Of a stretch of DNA of 64,000 bases, positions 34,640 to 46,650 are shown in pieces. Positions within the stretch are counted from its first letter, which is position 1. The number at the start of each line of letters is the position of its first letter. The position numbers and the translations under genes were made by a program. The stretch covers positions 992,001 to 1,056,000 of the forward strand of contig JAUTDX010000063.1 in NCBI GenBank assembly GCA_030844895.1, given 5' to 3'. The notes beneath the pieces were generated by a model, which worked only from the letters and a program-made list of their open reading frames with translations, was not told where the DNA came from and ran no database searches. This DNA comes from Ambrosia x helenae (Eukaryota > Streptophyta > Magnoliopsida > Asterales > Asteraceae).

Positions 34640-37223
34640 TGTCACACCCTCAAATTACCACTTGCAGGGTTTTACCGCGAGGCGCATGACAAACCAGGAT
34701 CCAAGTCAACGATCACAATAAACAACTCTATATGAAAAACGTAAACAGACATAACCATTAATTTAACCAGCGGAAGCATTTCACTAGCATTTAATCAACT
34801 ATGCTATCATCTCAAAAGTTGTTCAAAATACTTTTATTACAAAACGTGCACTAAATCTAGACGCAAATGCAGACCCGTGCGCCTAGTTCCGTTCATTGCT
34901 ACCTTAGCGACCTGAGAAAAACATGCCAAAAAGATGTCAACATATAATGCTGGTGAGTTCACAGGTTTGTTCAAAATGTTACTAAGATGTTACCATGTCC
35001 ATACTATATCAATGTTACCAATTACGCTAGCTAGGCGTATGATTCATTACTACTACGATTGGAAACCATTACTAGACACGTTTAGCAATGTTCAACATGT
35101 TTAAGCAGCCCGTATGTTCAGCATGATACCAATGTACCTGTTCGAGACAATATGCACCCGCCCGGCCCTCCAAGCCGACGAGTGGGGCAGGTCACGCCCA
35201 ATAGATCTATCCACATTTCCCCCGTTGTGCAACCCCGCACATTCATGGTTTCCCCCCGGACTTTCCAAAAGATCGTATAGCAATATAAAGTTAAAACCAT
35301 AGTACGACATATGTTACCAAAACCGTTTAGCGCATGTTTTCTCCCCCAAAAGTTAAAGCAGTAAAAGTGGGGCCGTGAACTCACCTTAAGTTGCGTTCTT
35401 CAAATATAAGTAAAGATGTTTAGCCCTTGATAATCCCTCTACCGGAGATCTATCAAAATGTTCACATAAGTGTTCCGACTAATAACCATAAGGTTATCTA
35501 GTCCCTGATTGTCCAGATCGTAACCAAGTATGTTTTAAAACGTGTTTAAATGTTTAACCGACACACTAGACCGACCCAACATCCCGTTGGTGACCCATTA
35601 CCCTAACTAATCAAGTACACATAGATTACACACAAGGTTTAAGCATAAAACACTTAGTTTGTATAAAAAATCTCATTTCTGCATCAGAACGGTCGAACCA
35701 GTCAGTTTTAAGTCTCCTTCGCACCTTTTTGTCTCCTTCGCACCCTTTTTCATCTCGTTCGATCGTTCGATGTTTCCTTCGCCCGTTTTATCACATTCGT
35801 CCAATAAAAAGCCAGGTTCGACCCTGGATCCCTCCTTCGCACCATCGACTGGTCGAAGGAGGCCAGGTTCGCCCCTGTTGTATAATTTTTCCTAAAAACG
35901 CTTCAAACACATTCAAAACGACCCGAAACATCATCAAACACAACAGTCAAGCATGAATAACTTATCCCTACAAAACCCCATCGATTTCCCCCGATAATAC
36001 GTCCGTTTCAGCCCTTTCCCAAAATGGTAAAGATTATGGAAACGTCACTTTCATGCATGAATTATTTACCCAATTTGGAAACTTTTGAAATCGATTCATG
36101 TTTAGCGTAAAAATACTCAGTTTGTCGATTATCCGATCTTTCTTATTCATTCTATTGATCATAAATATTCATACATTAAGTATTAATCCAATAAAAACCC
36201 CCAAATATCAATATATCCAATCCTAACCCTAGACAACAATATTCCCTCATTAACAACAATCCTATATCATGTTTCTATCATAGATATAGCAGCAATTCAG
36301 TGAACAACACATAACACCACATAACACACAATTTACACATGTTATTCATTATGAAAACCTATGTTAAATGATCGTGTTTTGATTTAGAAAGATGTTTAAA
36401 AGGTTTGTAATCATGAAAACACCCTTAGAACAGATTCGGACAATTAGGGTTAGATGAAAACGAATTAAAATGCTTTTAAAAAGGTTTAGGATTATGAACA
36501 CACCTTGGATTCTTGTTTAGATGTTGTAGATAGGTTAGATTATGAAAAAGAAGAGCAAAAACTCCTTCCTTAGTGTTTAAGATCGTTTGAGAGCGTTTTG
36601 GGACGGTTAGGGTTTGTGAAATGATGAAAAATGACAAAGGTTGGTATTTATACTAGTCTTCCTTCGCACCAACTCATTGGTCGAATGTAGTCTCCTTCGC
36701 CCCTTTCACAGGGTCGAATGAGCCCTGTTTGGTCGAAGGAAATTTCTCAATTTCCACTTCCCTGGTTCGCCCATTTTACAAGGGTCGAACCAGGCAACTT
36801 CTTCTCCTTCGACCACTCGAAGTGGTCGAACCAAGACCTCTTTTAAACTAGTTTTCCAGTTTGTCGTGTTTAACGCATTCTAACACATCTTAACACATAA
36901 GCATGCATCCTTAGTCTATATTTAACATATTTAAGCACAGATAATCATTTACTCATCATTTAAACACATCTATGTATATAATCCACCACACGACTCATAA
37001 TCTACACATATACTTAATTAGTTCATGTAATGTCACCAACAACGGAACCCGGTACTAGTGTATTACCAAAACGACTCCTAATGATCCTCCAGATCATTGT
37101 ACCCTGGACAATCCTAACTTGACCCGACTCAACTAACCCAGTTAAGTTTGTTTATAAACGTTTCTCGCTAAGGTAGACTTAGATGTTACTAATATGTTTA
37201 AGCCGAACATGCCGGGTGTCACA
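34640..37223 (-). repeat. 3' LTR of Tekay element 2
   Basis: 2584 bp, TGTCACACCC...GGGTGTCACA on plus. The outer about 300 bp at each side match element 1. The central part has lost similarity except for the TTCGACC/GGTCGAA motif clusters. Confidence 0.93.
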
Positions 37224-37240
37224 TCATCCCCACGTTGAAG
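37224..37240 (-). promoter_or_regulatory. Polypurine tract of element 2
   Basis: The sense strand reads ACGTGGGGATGA against the 3' LTR start. As in element 1 the junction is duplicated about 100 bp inside (37317-37340). Confidence 0.7.
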
Positions 37241-37359
37241 GAATTTTCGTCCCGAAAATTGCGCAAAGCCCAAAAAGAAAGAAACGAAAAGAACAGAACA
37301 AAAAGAAACTTACCGGATGTCACATCATCCCCACGTTGAAAGGAATCTCGACCCGAGAT

Positions 37360-40300
37360 TCATTCCGCTTCAGCAGTAACATGCCTCGATTCAAAAGCGC
37401 GCTTCGGAAAGAGATGAGGATACTTAGATTTCATCTGATCCTCCCGTTCCCATGTGAACTCAGGTCCACGGTTCGAGTTCCAACGGACTTTAACGATGCG
37501 GATTTTACTCCGACGAAGGCTACGAATCTTGTAGTCGAGAATCTCAACAGGTTCTTCCACAATGCGAAGACGATCATCAACCTTGATCTCTTCCAGTGGT
37601 ACAATGAGAGATTCATCAGCCAAACACTTCTTCAAGTTAGACACATGGAAGACGTTGTGTACGCTACCGAGCTCTGCCGGTAAGTCAAGTCTGTATGCCA
37701 CCGGTCCAATCCGATCCAAGATTGCGAACGGTCCGACATAACGAGGGTTAAGCTTGCCACGCTTTCCAAAGCGTATGACGCCCTTCCATGGTGAAACTTT
37801 CAGAAGTACCTTGTCCCCAACCTGGAACTCTAAAGGTTTTCGACGGCGATCGGCATAGCTCTTCTGACGATCCCGTGCAGCAGCCAAACGTTGACGGATC
37901 TGTACGATTTTCTCTGAAGTTTCGTACACGAGTTCCGGACCAGTGAGCTGGCTCTCGCCCACCTCGGCCCAACAAAGTGGTGATCGACACTTCCGTCCGT
38001 AAAGAGCCTCGAACGGAGCTGCCTTGATGCTAGAGTGATAGCTGTTGTTGTAGGAGAACTCCACTAACGGCAGGTGGATCTCCCAACTTTTGCCAAAATC
38101 GATAACACATGCCCGAAGAATGTTTTCCAAGGTTTGAATCGTCCGCTCACTCTGTCCATCAGTTTGCGGATGATAAGCCGTACTCATATCCAACTGGGTA
38201 CCCAAAGCCTTGTGCAGAGCCTTCCAGAAACGCGAAGCGAAACGAGAATCACGATCAGAGATAATAGAAACAGGCACCCCGTGCCGAGCAACCACCTTCT
38301 TAAGGTAAAGTCGAGCCAACCGCTCGAGTCCATCGGTTTCCTTAATAGGTATAAAACGTGCTGATTTTGTCAGCCGGTCAACAATCACCCAAATCATATC
38401 GTAACCACTAGGTGACCTTGGTAGCTTGGTGACAAAATCCATCGTGATTCGTTCCCACTTCCATTCTGGAACCTCTGGTTGCTGCAGGAGACCAGACGGT
38501 CTCTGATACTCCACCTTGACTTTAGCACAAGTCAAACATTTGCTGACATAAGAAGCTATGTCAGCTTTCATGTTCGGCCACCAATAAAGTATCTTCAAAT
38601 CCTGATACATCTTATCGGAGCCAGGGTGAACAGAATACCGGGATTTGTGAGCTTCATCCAGAACAAGCTCGCGCAATCCCCCGAACAATGGGACCCAAAC
38701 ACGTCCCGCAAAATAGTGCAAGCCATCAGTCCTGAGCTCAAGATGCTTGTCAGCACTGTGCATCGTTTCAGCCTTAAGGTTTTCCTCCTTCAAGGCCTCT
38801 AACTGTGCAGAACGGATTCGATCAGGCAACGGCGAATGAATGGTGAGCTGTAAGGCTCGAACACGGCGAGGGTTCGCAGACTCCTTCCTGCTCAAGGCGT
38901 CCGCCACAACGTTCGCCTTTCCAGGATGGTATTTGATGACACAGTCATAATCGTTCAGGAGTTCCACCCAGCGACGCTGCCGCATGTTCAACACCTTCTG
39001 GTCGAAAATATGCTGAAGACTCTTGTGGTCGGTATACACTTCACACTTGGTACCGTACAAGTAATGTCTCCAGATTTTCAACGCAAAGACTACCGCACCC
39101 AGTTCCAAGTCATGAGTAGTGTAGTTCTTCTCATGAACTTTGAGTTGGCGAGAAGCATAAGCAATAACCTTCCCGCGCTGCATCAACACGCAACCGAGAC
39201 CACGAATAGAAGCATCACAGTACACAACGAAGTCATCCGTTCCCTCAGGTAGGGATAAGATAGGTGCAGAACAGAGTTTAAGCTTCAGCATCTGAAATGC
39301 TGATTCCTGTGGTTCATCCCAGTCGAACTTTCGGTCCTTCTGGGTAAGAGCAGTGAGGGGTTGAGCGATCTTCGAAAATCCCTCAATGAAACGACGATAA
39401 TAACCCGCAAGACCTAGGAATTGCCGCACCTCAGATGGCGTCTTTGGTGCTTCCCAGTCCTTAATAGCTTCGATCTTAGTCGGATCGACGTGAATTCCCA
39501 GTTCATTCACCACATGTCCTAGGAATTGAACTTCACGCAACCAAAAATCACACTTCGAGAACTTAGCATACAACTGCTCCTGTCTCAAAAGTTCCAAGAC
39601 CAACCGCAGATGTTCCTCATGATCCGCCTTGTTCTTGGAGTAAATCAGAATATCCTCAATGAACACGATGACGAACTTATCAAGGTAAGGCTTGCAAACG
39701 CGGTTCATCAAATCCATGAACACCGCCGGTGCGTTAGTGAGACCGAAAGGCATGACCAAGAACTCAAAATGGCCATAACGAGTGCGAAAAGCAGTCTTCT
39801 GAATGTCAGCTTCCCTGACGCGCAACTGGTGATAACCGGACCGCAAATCAATCTTCGAATAGTAGCTAGAGCCCTGAAGCTGGTCAAAGAGATCATCAAT
39901 GCGAGGAAGAGGATAACGATTCTTGATGGTCACTTTGTTCAGCTCACGATAATCAATACACATGCGAAGACTTCCGTCCTTCTTCTTCACAAACAAAATA
40001 GGAGCTCCCCACGGGGAAGAACTCGATCGAATGAAACCCTTTTCCAAGAGTTCCTGTAACTGGCTGGACAACTCTTGCATCTCGGGAGGTGCAAGACGAT
40101 ACGGAGCTCGGGCAATAGGAGCTGCGCCCGGAGTGAGATCAATACCAAACTCAACCTGACGATGGGGAGGAAGACCAGGTAAATCATCAGGGAACACATC
40201 AGAGAAGTCACGAACCATCGGGATATCCTCGATCTTCTTCTCATCGTCAGTAGAAACGTTAACAAGTGCCAGGATGGCCGAACAGCCCTTCCGAAGATAC

Positions 40301-42036
40301 TTACGGGCTTTCATGCTAGAAATGATACTCAGCGGAGCACCGCTTTTCTCGCCATGAACCGAAAGAATCTCTCCATCAGGGAGAAGGATCCGAATAACCT
40401 TGTCAAAACAAACGATCTCCGCGCGATACAACGATAACCAATCCATGCCAACCACGACATCAAAACTACCCAGAGGTACCGGCATAAGGTCAATGGGGAA
40501 AGACAAACCCGACAGTTCCAAGCGACATTCCCTAAGGGTGTGTGTCGCTTCGATTTTCTTACCATCAGCCAATTCTATTAAGTACTTAGCCTCTAAAGGT
40601 GTGGGTACTATATCTAGCAATCGACTAATATCCAAAGATACGAAACTCTTATCGGCACCAGAATCAAACAAAACAGAAACATAGCGATCATTAAGAAGGA
40701 ACGTACCGGTAACTGTGTCTGGATCCTGCCTAGCCTCTGCAGATCCAATGACGAAAGCACGTGCAGTCCTGCCTCCGCCGCCATTGTTCCCGTTACCGTT
40801 CCCGCCCCTCCCATTATCGCCCTGCTTCAGTTTGGGACAATCACGCTTGAAATGTCCCGTGTCACCACAGTTATAACACCCCTGCCTCCCCTGAGTCCCC
40901 TGAGCAGCAGGAGCAGGAGCAGCCGCAGGAGTCTGAGTTGGGGTGAGCGTCACCTTGCAATCCTTAGCATGGTGCCCCAACTGATGGCACCGATGACAAC
41001 GAGCCCTATCACAACTCCCAGAATGATGAAAACCACACTTGTTGCACTTGGGATGCTTCCCAACATACCCACCCGTCTTCGATCCAGAAGAAGACCCAGA
41101 TGTATCAAACTTCTTCGCCGGCTGAGCTGGCACCACACTCTTCCCCACAGTCTCCCACTTCCTCTTGTTCCCCTCAGCAGCTTTCACAGTAGCACCCTTG
41201 GGTGGCAAAACGCCTTCCGCCACCTTCAGGTTAGTCATCCGATGAGCTGATCGGACAACTTCAGCAATAGTGGGAAGCTTCCCAGCAGCCACCAACCCAG
41301 CAATCTCGGGCACTAGTCCAGACACATAGTGCTCAATCCTCCTGTACTCGGGTGTGTGCAAATCAGGACACAACACCGCCAGTTCGTTCCTCCTCACAGT
41401 GTATTCCTCAATATCCGACCCAACCATCTTGAAACTCCAGACCTCATGCTCCAACTTCTGTATCTCCTCCCTCGGGCAATACTCACCTCTCAAAAGCTGC
41501 ACAAACTCTGCCCAAGGCATAGCAATAGCCTCCCCCAGTCCCACGTTCTGAGTAGTAGCATTCCACCACGACAATGCAGGCCCCTCAAATGTCGCCGTAG
41601 CATACTTCACTCGGTCCCCAGCAGGACAGTTACACATGACAAACACAGATTCCACCTTCTCCAGCCATCGGAGCAGTCCCACCGCTCCCTCAGTTCCAGC
41701 GAAGTTATGGGGCTGACAGTCCCTAAACTTCTTATAAGAGCACTGAGGTGGGGGTGGATTGGCACCAACACCTGAAACACGGTACACGAGTAAAATACAA
41801 ACGAAAGGACACGAAACCCAAAATGAGGCAAGGTCGACAAAAATCAACTCACCACCCATGGCATTAATCCCGGCCTGGAAATTAGCCATAGCCATGTTCA
41901 CTTGCTGCTGGAGCAAGTTGTTCAGTTCGGCTTAGGTCATGTTGATGTTCCCACGACCACCGCCTCCGGCACGACCACCGCCGCCAGCACGGCCACCGCC
42001 TCCACCACGACGTCCACCTCCGCGAGCACCAGACAT
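37360..42036 (-). pseudogene. Tekay gag-pol polyprotein of element 2, two disabling changes
   Basis: Same domain order as in element 1: Gly/Arg-rich start (ATG at 42036), gag, two zinc-binding clusters, DSGA protease, RT, RNase H, integrase, chromodomain-like end. Two defects are visible. First, codon 35 is TAA (41932-41934) where element 1 has CAA, so translation would stop just after MSGARGGG...NINMT. Second, the RT active-site motif reads FIED instead of FIDD (GAG for GAC near 39655), removing a metal-binding aspartate that is invariant in reverse transcriptases. The intron equivalent (41772-41852) is 81 nt, a multiple of three and free of stops, so the downstream frame stays open with or without splicing. 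The rest of the frame has no stop. Confidence 0.9.
41772..41852 (-). other. 81-nt intron in gag of element 2
   Basis: Donor G|GTGAGTTG, acceptor TTTCAG|GTGTTG on minus, at the same position as the 79-nt intron of element 1. Intron bodies are much more diverged than the flanking exons, as expected of a non-coding segment. Confidence 0.7.
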
Positions 42037-42558
42037 GATCTAACAAACCAAGAAATCGAGAGATTCAGATTCACTTCCAGTGTCAACCACTAGAAATTTA
42101 CAAGAGTTAACCTAGGGATAAATGCAGGACTATACATCCAAACTCGAAGTCCATCGGAATTTTCATGCATTCCAGTTTATTATTTCGTGTGCACCCGAAA
42201 TGATAAACTGCTCTACATGGTCCCCCAGATGTACCCCTAATCTAGACCCCAGTCACCGAACATTGTCACCTATGTGGCAATAGGTGCAAGTGTAAGAAGG
42301 CATGTGTGTGCTAGAACCAACAAATCAACCCCTCCTCCTTCAATCCAGAAGAAGAAGACAAGAGTAGGTAAGAACCCAAACAAAAACGGATGATGTAACG
42401 GAGAAGCATGATGATGATGTAAGGACACCCCGACAACGTTAGTACATATCCCATTAATAGACCCAAAGTATGTGACCGTCTAGTGTGTGCGACTCGGCTA
42501 TAGACCAGACTCTACATGCAGTCCTAGTTCACTATAACCATTGGCTCTGATACCAATC
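42037..42558 (-). other. 5' leader and primer-binding site of element 2
   Basis: The primer-binding site TGGTATCAGAGCC is the complement of 42543-42555, three bases from the LTR. The leader is shorter and diverged relative to element 1 but shares the GTGCACCCGAAATGATAAAC and GTGTGTGCGACTCGGCTATA blocks. Confidence 0.85.
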
Positions 42559-45139
42559 TGTCACACCCTCAAATTACCACTTGCGGGGTTTTACCGCGAG
42601 GCGCATGACAAACCAGGATCCAAGTCAACGATCACAATAAACAACTCTATATGAAAAACGTAAACAGACATAACCATTAATTTAACCAGCGGAAGCATTT
42701 CAGTAGCATTTAATCAACTATGCTATCATCTCAAAAGTTGTTCAAAATACTTTTATTACAAAACGTGCACTAAATCTAGACGCCAATGCAGACCCGTGCG
42801 CCTAGTTCCGTTCATTGCTACCTTAGCGACCTGAGAAAAACATGCCAAAAAGATGTCAACATATAATGCTGGCGAGTTCACAGGTTTGTTCAAAATGTTA
42901 CTAAGATGTTACCATGTCCATACTATATCAATGTTACCTAGTACGCTAGCTAGGCGTATGATTCATTACTACTACGATTGGAAACCATTACTAGACACGT
43001 TTAGCAATGTTCAGCATGTTTAAGCAGCCCGTATGTTCAGCATGATACCAATGTACCTGTTCGAGACAATATGCACCCGCCCGGCCCTCCAAGCCGACGA
43101 GTGGGGCAGGTCACGCCCAATAGATCTATCCACATTTCCCCCGTTGTGCAACCCGCACATTCATGGTTTCCCCGGGACTTTCCAAAAGATCGTATAGCAA
43201 TATAAAGTTAAAACCATAGTACGACATATGTTACCAAAACCGTTTAGCGCATGTTTTCTCCCCCAAAAGTTAAAGCAGTAAAAGTGGGGCCGTGAACTCA
43301 CCTTAAGTTGCGTTCTTCAAATATAAGTAAAGATGTTTAGCCCTTGATAATCCCTCTACCGGAGATCTATCAAAATGTTCACATAAGTGTTCCGACTAAT
43401 AACCATAAGGTTATCTAGTCCCTGATTGTCCAGGTCGTAACCAAGTATGTTTTAAAACGTGTTTAAATGTTTAACCGACACACTAGACCGACCCAACATC
43501 CCGTTGGTGACCCATTACCCTAACTAATCAAGTACACATAGATTACACACAAGGTTTAAGCATAAAACACTTAGTTTGTATCAAAAATCTCATTTCTGCA
43601 TCAGAACGGTCGAACCAGTCAGTTTTAAGTCTCCTTCGCACCTTTTTGTCTCCTTCGCACCCTTTTTCATCTCGTTCGACCGTTCGATGTTTCCTTCGCC
43701 CGTTTTATCACATTCGTCCAATAAAAAGCCAGGTTCGACCCTGGATCCCTCCTTCGCACCATCGACTGGTCGAAGGAGGCCAGGTTCGCCCCTGTTGTAT
43801 AATTTTTCCTAAAAACGCTTCAAACACATTCAAAACGACCCGAAACATCATCAAACACAACAGTCAAGCATGAATAACTTATCCCTACAAAACCCCATCG
43901 ATTTCCCCCGATAATACGTCCGTTTCAGCCCTTTCCCAAAATGGTAAAGATTATGGAAACGTCACTTTCATGCATGAATTATTTACCCAATTTGGAAACT
44001 TTTGAAATCGATTCATGTTTAGCGTAAAAATACTCAGTTTGTCGATTATCCGATCTTTCTTATTCATTCTATTGATCATAAATATTCATACATTAAGTAT
44101 TAATCCAATAAAAACCCCCAAATATCAATATATCCAATCCTAACCCTAGACAACAATATTCCCTCATTAACAACAATCCTATATCATGTTTCTATCATAG
44201 ATATAGCAGCAATTCAGTGAACAACACATAACACCACATAACACACAATTTACACATGTTATTCATTATGAAAACCTATGTTAAATGATCATGTTTTGAT
44301 TTAGAAAGATGTTTAAAAGGTTTGTAATCATGAAAACACCCTTAGGACAGATCCGGACAATTAGGGTTAGATGAAAACGAATTAAAATGCTTTTAAAAAG
44401 GTTTAGGATTATGAACACACCTTGGATTCTTGTTTAGATGTTGTAGATAGGTTAGATTATGAAAAAGAAGAGCAAAAACTCCTTCCTTAGTGTTTAAGAT
44501 CGTCTGAGAGCGTTTTGGGACGGTTAGGGTTTGTGAAATGATGAAAAATGACAAAGGTTGGTATTTATACTAGTCTTCCTTCGCACCAACTCATTGGTCG
44601 AATGTAGTCTCCTTCGCCCCTTTCACAGGGTCGAATGAGCCCTGTTTGGTCGAAGGAAATTTCTCAATTTTCACTTCCCTGGTTCGCTCATTTTACAAGG
44701 GTCGAACCAGGCAACTTCTTCTCCTTCGACCACTCGAAGTGGTCGAACCAAGACCTCTTTTAAACTAGTTTTCCAGTTTGTCGTGTTTAACGCATTCTAA
44801 CACATCTTAACACATAAGCATGCATCCTTAGTCTATATTTAACATATTTAAGCACAGATAATCATTTACTCATCATTTAAACACATCTATGTATATAATC
44901 CACCACACGACTCATAATCTACACATATACTTAATTAGTTCATGTAATGTCACCAACAACGGAACCCGGTACTAGTGTATTACCAAAACGACTCCTAATG
45001 ATCCTCCAGATCATTGTACCCTGGACAATCCTAACTTGACCCGACTCAACTAACCCAGTTAAGTTTGTTTATAAACGTTTCTCGCTAAGGTAGACTTAGA
45101 TGTTACTAATATGTTTAAGCCGAACATGCGGGTGTCACA
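42559..45139 (-). repeat. 5' LTR of Tekay element 2
   Basis: 2581 bp, with TATA box (minus) at 44562-44569. GGTCGAA/TTCGCCC/TTCGACC clusters lie upstream of the TATA box (44577-44755) and downstream (43605-43795). The last bases read CATGCGGGTGTCACA where the other copy has CATGCCGGG, a one-base loss. Confidence 0.93.
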
Positions 45140-45144
45140 AAAAA

Positions 45145-45303
45145 AAGTGGCAAACAAACAGTAGGGAAAAAAGCCCAGTAGCAAATAGGTAGCAATGAGG
45201 CAATTGATACGTGTTGTTTTCTTACCGAGTTTTTGGTGGTAAAAGGGCAATTGCCACTGCTTGTGACTAAAACAAGGTAGCAAAAACCTTATCTCTAGTA
45301 GTG
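45145..45303 (-). mobile_element. CACTA-type terminus
   Basis: On the minus strand the edge reads CACTACTAGAGATAAGG, followed inward by repeated GGTAGCAA/GGCAAT words. That is the usual layout of a CACTA transposon end with subterminal repeats. Its other end was not located. Tekay element 2 sits inside it. Confidence 0.5.
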
Positions 45304-45353
45304 GGTAACAACCACTAATAACAACATGAATCTGTAACTCAAACATACACACA

Positions 45354-46239
45354 TCTATAATACATTATAAAGGATGAAGCATGGGCAAATATGTTCAAAT
45401 TGTTCAAAGTTAAAATGACACACCAAGGGTTTCTTTTCAAATTTCTAAATTTTACCACTTTTCTTCCCAAAATGCCCCTAGAAGATAATTAACTTTTATA
45501 TGAAAATGGAACTCACCCAAACTAAATAAAACACGAGATAGCAATATTTTTGAATAAATTTCATATAATGGCGATGAAAGATAATAATTTATGTTATTAC
45601 AATTAATAATCTTATCTCAGCTAAACTTGTATGAATTTTAAAACTTTACCATAATAATACTTATATTATAAACTCTTTTCATATATATGCGTCTACCTAG
45701 CGGCAAAGTGGACGAGATGGTTCGGCTCATTGGCTACATTGGGCAATTTTTTAGTTACTGAGTCAGGTTGGGCAAGTCTATTACAAACTTACAAATCACA
45801 ACTTTTAATTTTTAAATGGACAATGACCTTCATATGATAGTGTATACAATATCATATTATTACTACATGTTTTTGTCATGTAAATGAACTTTATCATTTA
45901 GCATGGTGCCTTCAATGACACGGTTATGCAGATATGCAATGACCGGACAGCTTACACAAGAGTGATGTTTATGTTCGTATTGGTATTGGTCTGTTACAGT
46001 AACATACCTTTGGTTATTATGATTTGTTTAATAATGAGTACATGGTTTTTGTGGTGAACTATAATCAGTTATAAATGGCGGTGCACATTTCTTTTCTTTT
46101 CTCTCTACGAATACTTGTTAAAATATAGTGTGCACATTTATATTCTTTTTGCGTAACTTGCAACAAAAAACCTAAGTATCATAATGTTGTATTGCAACCC
46201 ATTTGTGAATCCCGCTGCAACGCGCGGTAAACCCACTAG
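45354..46239 (+). mobile_element. Compact non-autonomous Helitron
   Basis: It starts TCTATAATACATTATAAAGG at 45354 after A. It ends CCCGCTGCAACGCGCGG (hairpin-like, 46211-46227) then CTAG at 46236-46239 before T. The 886 bp have no helicase. The 5' end closely resembles the 3411 Helitron end, including the following ATGGGCAAA.ATGT block, so the two belong to one family. Confidence 0.75.
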
Positions 46240-46650
46240 TACCTTCAAGTGATCTAAGGAGTTTGTGCAAAAAGTCAAATATGACACTCAAACCTGTACA
46301 AAATTTGAAATAGTGGGAAGAAAAAAACACCAAACATATTTACCATCAACCAAATAGTAATTAGTTTCTTTCAATAAAAAAAGAAGCATCTCAAAATTCT
46401 CTTTTGTATGCAATTTTGTAATTAAAAGTTTTCCATCACCGGCGACTTTAAATAAACATTAGTATCTAGTTCGCTGACTAAGACCACCCGTAGTGGTATT
46501 GGAAATGGGCGCTAAAGGGGCTATTTCGTGCCTCATTAACGCCTCTACACCGCCCCTTTCTCGTTAAACGGGCGCTAAGGCACTCTCCGCGAAACATTTC
46601 ACGCCCCTCCTTCATTCCTTTAGTCCAATCATAAGCTGCCACCTGTATAT

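Larger units (their letters stand above)
34640..45139 (-). mobile_element. Ty3/gypsy Tekay chromovirus (element 2), defective
   Basis: A 10.5-kb sister of element 1 in the same orientation, flanked by AAAAA (34635-34639, 45140-45144; inside A-runs, so less decisive). The structure is complete: LTRs 34640-37223 and 42559-45139, iMet primer-binding site, gag-pol, polypurine tract. The LTR pair shows roughly seventeen differences by eye, so it is older than element 1 but still young. Relative to element 1 the internal region is highly similar, while the LTR middle parts are strongly diverged. It is inserted into DNA with CACTA-like subterminal repeats. Confidence 0.94.
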
